In this document: in pieces, positions 17,933 through 27,608 of the stretch | Layout of the letters: each line of letters starts with the position of its first letter | How positions within the stretch are numbered: position 1 is the stretch's first letter | Source of the DNA: Bacteroidales bacterium | Lineage (GTDB): Bacteria > Bacteroidota > Bacteroidia > Bacteroidales > Bacteroidaceae | DNA length: 64,000 nucleotides | Assembly: GCA_029218405.1 (NCBI GenBank) | Contig: JAQXRG010000055.1 | Span: 1-64,000, forward strand | Direction: 5' to 3' | Notes under the pieces: model-generated | Databases searched by the model: none | Told to the model about the DNA's origin: nothing | What the model saw: the letters and a program-made list of their open reading frames with translations, nothing else | Program-made: the position numbers and the translations under genes

Positions 17933-20900
17933 ATGTTAAAGCGATTCAAATCTGTTGGCTTGCTGTTAGCAATGGGGGGGGGTATTTCAATAATACCCAA
18001 TCCTTTATCAGCAGCCGAAGTGGCCTCGGCCATCGTCCAGCAAACCGGGACTTGTAAGGGTATAGTTAAAGACGCGACCGGTGAGGCCATCATCGGGGCT
18101 TCTGTACTCGTGAAAGGTTCAACAAACGGTACCATCACTGACTTTGACGGTAATTTCGAGTTGAGTGATGTAAAAAAAGGAAGTGTTTTAGTCATCTCCT
18201 ACATCGGATATGTGACCCAAGAGGTCAAATATACCGGACAGCCCATCCAAGTCAGCCTGAAGGAAGACAACATGAACCTGGAAGAAGTGGTTGTCGTAGG
18301 TTACGGTACCCAGAAAAAGACCAACCTGACCGGCTCGGTGGCCAATGTAAACAACAAACTCATCGAGAGCCGTCCCATCACTTCCGTTTCCGCCGGTCTG
18401 CAGGGCCTGCTGCCGGGTGTGACAGTCACCCAGCGAAGCGGACAGCCGGGTTCGGACAATGGTACTATCCGTGTACGCGGTACAGGTACATTCAACGTGG
18501 CCGACCCGATGGTGATTGTCGATGGAGTGGAATCGACCATGAACGACATCGATGCCAATGACATCGAGTCCATCTCCGTGCTGAAGGACGCGGCGTCTTC
18601 GGCCATCTACGGCTCGAAAGCCGCCAACGGTGTCATTCTGATTACCACCAAGCGCGGTAAGGCCGGCCAAAGCGTAGTCAACTACTCCGGCATGTTTGGC
18701 TGGCAGTCAGCTACTGAACTTCCGGAATACTGTACGTCAGCCGAATACGCTAAGCTGACCAACCGTGCGTTGCAGAACAACGGCTACTCTCCCCGCTACA
18801 CTGAGGAGGAAATCCAAAAGTTTGCCAACGGCTCAGACCCGTACAACTACCCCAATACCAACTGGCAGGATTTGCTGTACACCGAATCGGGATTCCAGAC
18901 CCAGCACAACATCAGCGTGAACGGTGGAACGGAAGCCATGCGCTACATGGCCTCGGTCGGCTACCAAGGACAGGATGGTATCATCCGTAACGCGTCGAAA
19001 GACCAGTACAACATGCGACTGAACCTCGACGGAAAGCCCAAGAGCTTCCTGGAGACCTCTTTCAGCCTGTCGTACACCCGGATTGACTTGACGGAACCCA
19101 ACAACCCCTACACAGGTGCCGACCTCGGCCAGTTCTTCCGTCAGGTAAACATGATTTCCCCCATGGTACCTTATAAAAAAGAAGATGGTTCCTATGGCAC
19201 CATCGGTGACGGTAACCCCATCGCCTGGCTGGACAACAACTCTACCACCAACCGTATCCGTCACAACTTGCAAGCCATCGGGTCGGTCAAGCTGATTCTC
19301 TTGCCACAATTGTCGGTGAAAGCGATGGGCTCCTACAAGTTCTACTACGAGGATTTCCACGCAATGGTGAAATGCCTGAAGTTCACGGACACCTGGACAC
19401 AGGGCTCAATGGACAAGCTCACCGAACGCGACACGCACTACGACCGGGTGACGGGTGACATCATCGCTGAGTACAAGGACAGTTTCGGATCGCACAACCT
19501 GCAAGTGATGGGAGGCTACCATGCCGAACTCTACAAGTACAAGACCACCCAGGCCTATCGCCAGAACTTCCCGAGCAACCAGCTCACCGACCTGAATGCC
19601 GGCGGTACCGCCAACATGAGCAACTCAGGCTACAGCCGCGAGCTGGCCATGCTGTCATGGTTCGGACGTGTGAACTATGACTTCGCCGGCAAGTACCTGT
19701 TGGAAGCCAACCTGCGTTATGACGGAACCTCCCGTTTTGCCCGCGGCAACCGTTGGGGCACATTCCCTTCAGTCTCTGCCGGCTGGAGAATCTCCGAAGA
19801 AAGTTTCTTCGAACCGATGAAGGACATTGTGAACAGCGCCAAGCTGCGTGCCTCATGGGGTAAGCTGGGCAACCAGGATATCGGTCAGGGCTACTATCCC
19901 ACCGTATCCACATTGACGTTGGGCAAGAACTACCCCTTCGGCGGAGCCATCCAGTCGGGTGCCTACACGCAGTACGCAGCCAACCAAGCCCTGCAGTGGG
20001 AAGGTACCACGACATGGGGCATCGGTCTCGACTTCACGCTGTGGAACCGCTTGAACGTGACGATGGACTACTATAACAAGACCACAGACGGCGTGCTGAT
20101 GGCCGTATCTACCCCCGTGACCTACGCCCTGCAGAGCTATTACGACAATGTGGGCAAGGTCAACAACAAAGGTTTCGAGCTGGCGCTTGACTACCGCGAC
20201 CGCTTCGGAGATGTTGAGTTCAACGCAGGAGCCAACATCGCCTTCAACAAGAACAAGATCCAGTCGATGGGCGAAGTGAGCGAACAGATCAACGGCGGCG
20301 ACGGTTACACCTACATCATGCGTGAAGGGGAAGCGATGAACAGCTTCTACGGCTACGAGTCCGCCGGCCTCTTCCAGTCGTGGGACGACATCAAGAGCTG
20401 GCCGGGCATCAAGGATCTTGGCAACGGACAGTACGCTTACGCTTTCAACACAGGCTACAAGGTACAGCCGGGCGACATCAAGTACGTTGACCAGGACAAG
20501 GACGGCCAAGTGACCACCGCCGACCGCAAGGTGCTGGGTTCTTGGGATCCGGGCATCACCTTCGGTTTCAACTTAGGCGCCAACTACAAGGGTTGGGACA
20601 TCATGGCCTTCTTCCAGGGGGCTACGGACGTGAAAGGCTACCTCGGCATTGAAGCTGTGGGATCCATCGACGGTAATGCAGCCAAACCTGCCAAACTGTG
20701 GTTAGACAGCTGGACCGAAGACAATAAGGGCGCGAAGTATCCGCGTGTCACCACCACCCTCTATGGCGTGAGCATGCCGAACACCTGCTCCGACTTCTGG
20801 ATGCAGGACGCCACTTATCTCCGCCTGAAAAACCTGCAGGTAGGTTACACATTCCCGAAAGCCTGGACCAGCAAGCTGGGAATCTCCAAGCTGAGAGTGT

Positions 20901-21031
20901 ACTACTCCGGACAGAACATCCTGACCTTTACGGGCTTCCTGAAAGGATGGGATCCCGAAGCGCCGGCTGGCCGAGGCAACTACTACCCGCAGACACAAGT
21001 TCATTCGTTCGGTCTGAACCTGACTTTCTAA
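17933..21031 (+). CDS. SusC/RagA-family TonB-linked outer membrane protein
   Basis: CarboxypepD-like N-terminus (GIVKDATGEAIIGASVLVKGSTNGTITDFDGNFEL), plug (VVVGYGTQKKTNLTGSVANV), C-terminal beta-barrel ending VHSFGLNLTF. Confidence 0.95.
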   Translation: MLKRFKSVGLLLAMGGGISIIPNPLSAAEVASAIVQQTGTCKGIVKDATGEAIIGASVLVKGSTNGTITDFDGNFELSDVKKGSVLVISYIGYVTQEVKYTGQPIQVSLKEDNMNLEEVVVVGYGTQKKTNLTGSVANVNNKLIESRPITSVSAGLQGLLPGVTVTQRSGQPGSDNGTIRVRGTGTFNVADPMVIVDGVESTMNDIDANDIESISVLKDAASSAIYGSKAANGVILITTKRGKAGQSVVNYSGMFGWQSATELPEYCTSAEYAKLTNRALQNNGYSPRYTEEEIQKFANGSDPYNYPNTNWQDLLYTESGFQTQHNISVNGGTEAMRYMASVGYQGQDGIIRNASKDQYNMRLNLDGKPKSFLETSFSLSYTRIDLTEPNNPYTGADLGQFFRQVNMISPMVPYKKEDGSYGTIGDGNPIAWLDNNSTTNRIRHNLQAIGSVKLILLPQLSVKAMGSYKFYYEDFHAMVKCLKFTDTWTQGSMDKLTERDTHYDRVTGDIIAEYKDSFGSHNLQVMGGYHAELYKYKTTQAYRQNFPSNQLTDLNAGGTANMSNSGYSRELAMLSWFGRVNYDFAGKYLLEANLRYDGTSRFARGNRWGTFPSVSAGWRISEESFFEPMKDIVNSAKLRASWGKLGNQDIGQGYYPTVSTLTLGKNYPFGGAIQSGAYTQYAANQALQWEGTTTWGIGLDFTLWNRLNVTMDYYNKTTDGVLMAVSTPVTYALQSYYDNVGKVNNKGFELALDYRDRFGDVEFNAGANIAFNKNKIQSMGEVSEQINGGDGYTYIMREGEAMNSFYGYESAGLFQSWDDIKSWPGIKDLGNGQYAYAFNTGYKVQPGDIKYVDQDKDGQVTTADRKVLGSWDPGITFGFNLGANYKGWDIMAFFQGATDVKGYLGIEAVGSIDGNAAKPAKLWLDSWTEDNKGAKYPRVTTTLYGVSMPNTCSDFWMQDATYLRLKNLQVGYTFPKAWTSKLGISKLRVYYSGQNILTFTGFLKGWDPEAPAGRGNYYPQTQVHSFGLNLTF

Positions 21032-21056
21032 TTATTCACCTTAAACAGCATTTGAT

Positions 21057-22667
21057 ATGAAAAAGTTTTTAAAATATTGCTTGCTTTTAGCAGTTCCGGC
21101 AGCCTTGTCTAGCTGCTCTGAAGATTTCTTGGATAGAGCTCCGGGCGACGCCCTGTCTCCCGCCACGTTCTGGAAGACAGAAGCGGATGCCGACCTGGCG
21201 TTGACGGGCTGCTACCGTCAGAATGCCAGCCCGTACCGTATTGAGGAAATGTGGTATTGGGACTGCACCTCCGACAATCAGTACAACTTCCATACGCACG
21301 AAGGCTACCGCTGCATCGGCAACGGCACCATGGCTCCGTCGGGTGTCAGCATCGTCAACTACTTCAATTTTCTGGGTATCCGCACGTTCAATGAATACCT
21401 GAAAATGGAGAACACCATCGAGTTCTCGTCCGAGGCCAAACGCGAACAGTACCGCGCGGAAGTACGCACCCTGCGGGCCATGCAGTACTTCTGGAAGGTG
21501 ATGTGCTATGGCGACTTCCCCTTCACGGAAGACGTGTTCGCCTCTATCGAGGAATCCATGGTTCCACGCACGCCGAAAGAAGAAATCCTAGCGTTCGTGA
21601 AGAAAGAGCTGAGTGAAAGCATCAACGCGTTGCCCAAGACCGCTGTGGCCGGACGACTGACCCGTGGAGCCGCACAGGCATTCCTTGCCCGCGTGAGCCT
21701 CATCACCGGCGACTATGCACAAGCCGCCACCACGGCACAAGCCATCATGACGGAAGGCAGCTACTCCATGCCCGACCTCTCTTATGAGGAGTCGTTCCTG
21801 AAGGCCAACCAGTACAACTCGGAAGTCATCTTCACCACCGAGCACAACAAGGCAGGCGGCTACAGCATGTGGTTCGGCCCCTATATCTCCAATGGTTACG
21901 GCGGCTGGTCATCCATCGTTCCGACCCAGAGCCTCGTGGATGCTTACGAGACCAAGAACGGTCTGACCATTGATGAAGACCCGGCGTATGACAAGACCAA
22001 TCCGTATGTGAACCGTGACCCGCGCCTGCGTGCCACTATCCTGTATCCCGGACAAGCCTATGGCATTTACGAAGGCAGCGGATTCCCTTCCATCGTACCG
22101 GGCAGCGGCGACTACGGACCCGATGCCAACAACTGTACGCATACGGGCTACAACTTCAAGAAGTTCTACAGCGACTTGAGCGAGTATGACAATGACCCCT
22201 GGGATGCTGAGCGCAACTTCCCCGTGCTCCGCTACGCCGAAGTGCTGCTGACCTATGCGGAAGCCAAAATCGAGCAGAACCAGATAGACAATTCCGTTTA
22301 CGCGGCCATCAACCAGGTGCGCCACCGTGCCGGAATGCCGGATGTCGATGAAGCCAAATACAACAACCAGGCCAAACTGCGCGAACTGGTGCGTCGCGAA
22401 CGCCGCGTAGAGCTGGCGTATGAAGGGCTGCGCCGTTGGGACATCCTGCGCTGGGGAATCGCCAATGAGGTCATGAACCAGCCTGTAACCCGTCCGGAAG
22501 GCCAACTGCTGACCACGAAGAACGCGGAGGGTGACTTCAATGTGAACATCACCGGTTCTACCATTGAAGAAAACCGTACGTTCACCGTTGGCAAACACGA
22601 GGTGCTTCCCATCCCGCAGAGCGCCATCGACGCCAACCCGAACCTGAAACAGAACGACAACTACTAA
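21057..22667 (+). CDS. SusD/RagB-family nutrient-binding lipoprotein
   Basis: Lipobox LSSCSEDFLDRAPGDALSPATFWKTEADADLALTGCY. C-terminal VRRERRVELAYEGLRRWDILRW. Confidence 0.95.
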   Translation: MKKFLKYCLLLAVPAALSSCSEDFLDRAPGDALSPATFWKTEADADLALTGCYRQNASPYRIEEMWYWDCTSDNQYNFHTHEGYRCIGNGTMAPSGVSIVNYFNFLGIRTFNEYLKMENTIEFSSEAKREQYRAEVRTLRAMQYFWKVMCYGDFPFTEDVFASIEESMVPRTPKEEILAFVKKELSESINALPKTAVAGRLTRGAAQAFLARVSLITGDYAQAATTAQAIMTEGSYSMPDLSYEESFLKANQYNSEVIFTTEHNKAGGYSMWFGPYISNGYGGWSSIVPTQSLVDAYETKNGLTIDEDPAYDKTNPYVNRDPRLRATILYPGQAYGIYEGSGFPSIVPGSGDYGPDANNCTHTGYNFKKFYSDLSEYDNDPWDAERNFPVLRYAEVLLTYAEAKIEQNQIDNSVYAAINQVRHRAGMPDVDEAKYNNQAKLRELVRRERRVELAYEGLRRWDILRWGIANEVMNQPVTRPEGQLLTTKNAEGDFNVNITGSTIEENRTFTVGKHEVLPIPQSAIDANPNLKQNDNY

Positions 22668-22706
22668 TCACGACGCTGTCACAACGACAGTTGTTTGAAT
22701 AAAGAA

Positions 22707-22770
22707 CGCCAAAGGGAGCCAGAGCTGTGAACGCCCATCAACGGGCAAGCCGCCTCTTCTCTCTTTGGCG
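22707..22770. terminator. Convergent/bidirectional hairpin between susD-like and dus genes
   Basis: CGCCAAAG (22707-22714) / CTTTGGCG (22763-22770) with an inner GCCC...GGGC stem. Confidence 0.5.
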
Positions 22771-22779
22771 CTCATCGTT

Positions 22780-23721
22780 TTACTGCCCCAACGCTTCCCG
22801 CACGCCCGCCAGATACGCCTCTAACCGGTTGGCCTTCAGGATGACCTTGCGTTGCCGCTTGGGCAAGTCGGGCAAGAGGTAGTCCCACATGGTCCGCAAC
22901 TTCTGCAGCAGCTGCGCCTCACCGCCTTCTATCCGCTCGCTGCACGCCGCCACCCATTGCCGGTGCCACAACGCGGTGTAAGCAATCAGCTCCTCCTCCG
23001 TCGCCTCCTTGCCCCTACGAATCTCCAGTGCGAGCGTGGGACGAGCCAGCAATCCTCTGCCCAGCATCAGTCCCGCTAACCGCGGATAGGCCCGCAGCAC
23101 CTCCTGCGCCTGCGCGAGCGAGCGGAGGTCGCCGTTATACACCAACGGCTTGGTGCACCGTTCGTAGAACGCCGCAAACTGATCACGGTCCACCTCTCCC
23201 CGGTACTGCTGCCGGCCCACACGCGGATGCACAGTCAGCCGCCGCACCACCGAACCGTTGAACAACGGCAACAACGCCTCCCATTCGTTAGGCCGCTCCG
23301 CTCCGAGGCGCATCTTCACCGAAAAGCCAATGTCGGGGAAGTCCCGCATCGCCTCCAACAGTGCCCACACGCGGTCCGGACAAGGCAGTAGGCCGGCTCC
23401 CTTCCCCTTGCGCACGAGCACCGGGAAAGGACACCCCATGTTCACCTCCACCTCGCGGTAGCCCCACCCGTCCAACACGCTGACCAACCGGCGGAACTCC
23501 TCCGGCTCCGCGACCAGCACCTGGGGCACTAATCGCTCCACGTGGTTCGCGGCCGGGTCCATCTCCCGCCGGTCCTTGTTGCGGAGCCCGTCCTTCTCCC
23601 ACCGCACGAAAGGAGCGCCATACACATCCACACCCCCTATCGTGCGACGGTGCGCCTCGCGCCACGCCAGCTCTGTATATCCCTGCAAGGGGGCGGCATA
23701 TAACAAAAATTCAGATTTCAT
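22780..23721 (-). CDS. tRNA-dihydrouridine synthase family protein
   Basis: MKSEFLLYAAPLQGYTELAWREAHRR...VEVNMGCPFPVLVRKGKGAGLL...LTVHPRVGRQQYRGEVD. Confidence 0.88.
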   Translation of the reverse strand: MKSEFLLYAAPLQGYTELAWREAHRRTIGGVDVYGAPFVRWEKDGLRNKDRREMDPAANHVERLVPQVLVAEPEEFRRLVSVLDGWGYREVEVNMGCPFPVLVRKGKGAGLLPCPDRVWALLEAMRDFPDIGFSVKMRLGAERPNEWEALLPLFNGSVVRRLTVHPRVGRQQYRGEVDRDQFAAFYERCTKPLVYNGDLRSLAQAQEVLRAYPRLAGLMLGRGLLARPTLALEIRRGKEATEEELIAYTALWHRQWVAACSERIEGGEAQLLQKLRTMWDYLLPDLPKRQRKVILKANRLEAYLAGVREALGQ

Positions 23722-23794
23722 GGTCTTTTTGTGCCAAAGATAAGGCATTATTCGTAATTTTGCGGCCTGTAAGACCAACTAAAACAAAAATGCA

Positions 23795-25393
23795 ATGAAA
23801 AAAGGAATTATCTGCGCACTGATGTGCCTCGCCGCCTTCGCCCACCCGGCTGCGGCACAAGACACCGATGACGACGGGCTCTCCTTCTTCAAGGAGCGCG
23901 TCAAGACCTTGGGCTCCGATGAGTTCGGAGGACGCAAGCCGCTCACGCCGTACGAGACGAAAACCATCCACTACATCGCCGACGAATTCCGGAAGCTGGG
24001 ACTGCAGCCCGCCAACGGCGACAGTTACTTCCAGGAAGTCCGCGAGATCGCCACAATGACCCGGCCCAAGAACAACCGAATCACCGTCAAGGGCAGCAAG
24101 GGGAAGACCGATCTGCGCTTCGGCAACGACGTAGTGATATGGACCAACCGGGGCACGGAAAAAATTGTCATCCCCACCACCGACCTGGTGTTTGTAGGCT
24201 TCGGCATCCATGCGCCCGAATACGGCTGGGACGACTACAAGGACATTGACGTGAAGGGAAAAATCGTCATCGCCATGGTGAACGACCCCGGCTTCTACGA
24301 CCCCCAGCTCTTCCGGGGCAAGAACATGACCTACTACGGACGCTGGACCTACAAGCACGAGGAGGCCGAACGGCAGGGAGCCGCCGGCGTGCTGGTGCTG
24401 CACAACAAGGCCGCCGCTTCCTACGGCTGGGAGGTCTGCATGTCCTCGCACGTGCAGAAGAACATCGGACTCTGCGACGAGACCCTCAACGCCAATGCCA
24501 TCGGCCTGAAAGGCTGGCTGGCCGAAGAGGCCTGCCGCCGCATCTTCGCCGCCAGTGGCACCGATTTCGAGGCCGCCCTTGCCGCCGCCAAGCGGCCGGG
24601 CTTCAAGAGCATCGCGCTCAACGCCAAGAGCAAGGTGGAGCTCAACGTGCAGTACGAGACCGGGCTGTCACACAACGTGGCCGCCGTCCTGCCGGGCACC
24701 GACCTCCAGCACCAGTACATCGTGTGCACCGCCCACTGGGACCACTTCGGCATCGGCACGCCCGTGAACGGCGACAGCATCTACAACGGTGCCAGCGACA
24801 ATGCCTCGGGAGTGGCCGCGCTGATGTGGCTGGCCCGCAAGTACCAGCAGCTGCCTGTCCGTCCGCGCCGTTCCCTGGTCTTCGTGGCCGTCACTTCCGA
24901 AGAATGCGGCCTGCTCGGCTCGCAGCATTACTGTGAGCACCCGCTCTTTCCCCTGGAACAGACCGCCCTCAACCTGAACTTCGACGGCTGCGCTCCCGCC
25001 GCGCGCACCCACGACGTGAACCTCCGGGCAGCGGGCAAGACGAACCTCGACGCGCTGGTGGTGGCCATGGCCTCGGCACAAGGACGGCGGGTCAACATCC
25101 TCACCGAGGACCCCGCGGGCGGCTTCTTCCGCTCCGACCACTTCAACTTTGTGAAAAAGGGAGTGCCCACCGTGCTGGCCGGAGGCGGGAAAGACTATGT
25201 GGACAAGGCCCGTCAGGAGGCGAAACCAAAGGTGTACCGTTACCACCAGCCAAACGATGAGTACGACGAGTCGTGGTGGGACTTTGACGGCACGATGGAG
25301 AACCTGAACCTGATGTTCGGCATCGGGCTGGCCGTCGCCAACGCCGACGGAATGCCTGTCTGGCTGCCCGGAGCTGACTTCCAGCGTCCCTGA
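23795..25393 (+). CDS. M28-family zinc aminopeptidase, secreted, with PA-like domain
   Basis: Signal peptide; TAHWDHFGIG...YNGASDNASGVAALMWLAR...VTSEECGLLGSQHYCEHP. Confidence 0.9.
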   Translation: MKKGIICALMCLAAFAHPAAAQDTDDDGLSFFKERVKTLGSDEFGGRKPLTPYETKTIHYIADEFRKLGLQPANGDSYFQEVREIATMTRPKNNRITVKGSKGKTDLRFGNDVVIWTNRGTEKIVIPTTDLVFVGFGIHAPEYGWDDYKDIDVKGKIVIAMVNDPGFYDPQLFRGKNMTYYGRWTYKHEEAERQGAAGVLVLHNKAAASYGWEVCMSSHVQKNIGLCDETLNANAIGLKGWLAEEACRRIFAASGTDFEAALAAAKRPGFKSIALNAKSKVELNVQYETGLSHNVAAVLPGTDLQHQYIVCTAHWDHFGIGTPVNGDSIYNGASDNASGVAALMWLARKYQQLPVRPRRSLVFVAVTSEECGLLGSQHYCEHPLFPLEQTALNLNFDGCAPAARTHDVNLRAAGKTNLDALVVAMASAQGRRVNILTEDPAGGFFRSDHFNFVKKGVPTVLAGGGKDYVDKARQEAKPKVYRYHQPNDEYDESWWDFDGTMENLNLMFGIGLAVANADGMPVWLPGADFQRP

Positions 25394-25419
25394 GCCGGAC
25401 TATCGCTGCGGCAGCTCCA

Positions 25420-26253
25420 CTACCGCCGCCGCAGCTCCACCACCACGACCTCGGACGGGGTGAACAGCCGGATGTCGCGGCGCGAAGTGCCGATGCCATT
25501 GCTGACAATCACCGGAATGCCCTCACTGTTGCGCCGGCGGCCCGTCAGGAAACGGTTGCCATACTTCGAGAACCGCGCCAGCGACCAGCGGCGGAACAGG
25601 CTCACCTGTCCGCCGTGGGTATGTCCGGCCAGGGCCAAGTCGGTGTGCGTCACCGGCACGTCCTCCACATAGTCGGGCGTATGGGTGAGCAGCACCACAA
25701 AGTCCTCGTCGTGCAAGGCCAGCGTGGGCGACACTCCGTTGCGGCGCAGGTCGAAGGGATTGCGAACACCGGCCACCAGCAGCCGGTCCGCCCCTCGGCG
25801 CAGGGTGTCCACCCGGTGCTCTATTAGCCGCACGCCGTGCTCCCACATCGCCTTGCGCACCAGCGAGTCGGCCTCCCCCCGCTCATGGTTGCCCATCACG
25901 GCCAGGGTGCCGAACTCGGTCCTGACCTGCCCCAGGGCTTCGAAAAGCTCGTCCATATCGCCCCCTTCGCGGCCTCGGTAGTCGCCGCCCAGCAGCAAGA
26001 CATCGGCCGCCACCCCCTGCAGCACGGCCACTAACCCCTGCAGCCGCTTGCGGCCGAAACGGCTTTCGTAATGGAAATCGGTGGCAAACGCCAGTCGGAA
26101 CCCGTCGAACGCCTGCGGGACCTGCGGACTGCACAGCTCGTAGCGCTTCACCCTTCCCACCGCCCCATGGCGTGAAAAAGAAGCGGTGGCGCACGATGCC
26201 AACAACATCGCGGCGACCACCGCCCCAAAACAACTGTATCTCTTTTTTCGCAT
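25420..26253 (-). CDS. Metallophosphoesterase
   Basis: FATDFHYES...LLLGGDYRGREG...VMGNHERGEADS...LALAGHTHGGQV. Confidence 0.88.
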   Translation of the reverse strand: MRKKRYSCFGAVVAAMLLASCATASFSRHGAVGRVKRYELCSPQVPQAFDGFRLAFATDFHYESRFGRKRLQGLVAVLQGVAADVLLLGGDYRGREGGDMDELFEALGQVRTEFGTLAVMGNHERGEADSLVRKAMWEHGVRLIEHRVDTLRRGADRLLVAGVRNPFDLRRNGVSPTLALHDEDFVVLLTHTPDYVEDVPVTHTDLALAGHTHGGQVSLFRRWSLARFSKYGNRFLTGRRRNSEGIPVIVSNGIGTSRRDIRLFTPSEVVVVELRRR

Positions 26254-26280
26254 GTACTATAAGGATAAAGGCATTCGCAG

Positions 26281-27387
26281 CTAAGGATGACGGCGTTCGT
26301 CAGGATATTCAGTCAGCCTCCCCCGGCACAGGTCGTCGGCCATGTGGAGAATCAGGTCATGGAACGCCAATTTCCCGGCAATCGAGCGCGGCAACTGCCG
26401 GTAGCCGACCGCCGCCCCCAGGATATGGCCCGTCACAGAGCCGGTCGCGCTGCTGTGGCCGGCATGGTTCACCGCCGCCCGCATCGCTTCCGCCCCTTTG
26501 CCGAAATGCTTCAACGCACAATAAATCGCGATGGCCAGCACTTCCTCGGCGGTCTCTCCCCTGCCCAACGACTCCACCGCCTCTACGTTCGACCGATAGG
26601 AAGCCGACAGCCCCACCGCCCGTTCCACCAGCCGGGACAGGTATTCCACCGATTTCAGTTCGTCAGGAAACAGACGCACCAGCGTGTCCAGCCCTTCACG
26701 AACATAGCTGGTCAGACGGGTGCGGGTAGGCCATCCGTCCCTGACCAGCCGGTAGATGACGTGCGCCTCCAGTGCCGCCGACAGGTAGCCCAACGGATGG
26801 TGGTGTGTGATGCGCGCCACGTCGGCCGCCAGCCTGTCGGCCTCCTCGATGCCCTTCCCGGTCACGACCGCATACAGGGGCACCGGGGCCACGCGCGTCA
26901 CCGCGCCGTGTCCGTTGCTCCGGTTGACATAGTCCTTGCCCTCGAAAATCGTTCTCAAGGCCAGCAGGCTCGTGTTGTCGGGCGTGCACCGCTGGTTCAG
27001 TCCCGGCACCTGGCGTAGCCAGCACCGCTCGAAGCGGGTGTTCTTCCAGCCCGACTGCTCCAAATACCATTCCACGTACGCATATGTAATCACCTCCAGC
27101 ATCGTCAGGCCGTTTTCCGGTTCATACAGCATCCCCCACACCGTGTAGAGCGTCAGCTGGGTGCTGTCGGATACCGGCGCTTTTCCTCCCTGATGCCCCA
27201 CCATCTGCCACAGATGGTCCGTGTCCAGACAGGTAATGCCTCTCGGCCCGTAGCGTTGCTGGATTTTCTCGTACGACCGCAAGCCATTCACCGGGAAGCC
27301 GAGTGCATCACCTACAGCCCCTCCCAGCACCGAACCTCTAATGCGGTCCTGCAAACCGTTGAAATCCATGCTCATACTCTTTTCCAT
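26281..27387 (-). CDS. ADP-ribosylglycohydrolase (DraG/ARH) fold protein with degenerate metal-binding motifs
   Basis: RIRGSVLGGAVGDALGFPV; SDSTQLTL where SDDTQMT is typical; AGHSSATGSVTGHILGA where GDSDSTGAIAG is typical. Confidence 0.82.
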   Translation of the reverse strand: MEKSMSMDFNGLQDRIRGSVLGGAVGDALGFPVNGLRSYEKIQQRYGPRGITCLDTDHLWQMVGHQGGKAPVSDSTQLTLYTVWGMLYEPENGLTMLEVITYAYVEWYLEQSGWKNTRFERCWLRQVPGLNQRCTPDNTSLLALRTIFEGKDYVNRSNGHGAVTRVAPVPLYAVVTGKGIEEADRLAADVARITHHHPLGYLSAALEAHVIYRLVRDGWPTRTRLTSYVREGLDTLVRLFPDELKSVEYLSRLVERAVGLSASYRSNVEAVESLGRGETAEEVLAIAIYCALKHFGKGAEAMRAAVNHAGHSSATGSVTGHILGAAVGYRQLPRSIAGKLAFHDLILHMADDLCRGRLTEYPDERRHP

Positions 27388-27548
27388 CTCTCTAAAATGT
27401 TCTATTCAAGTAGGTTCATCGGATTTACCCCCCCCATCACCCTTCACGTCTCATCCACACATAAGGAAATCCTTCTTTATGTTTTCCCTACAAATTTACG
27501 GAAAAACGTCCACTCAGCCAACACTTTTCAGAAAATTTCACCTTCCGA

Positions 27549-27579
27549 TTGATAAATTCTATAAAAAAGACTATCTTTG
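27549..27579 (+). promoter_or_regulatory. Promoter of menA (TTG-N20-TATCTTTG)
   Basis: TTG 27549-27551, TATCTTTG 27572-27579. Confidence 0.6.
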
Positions 27580-27608
27580 CATCCCGTTCAACCAACACTA
27601 CAGTGACC

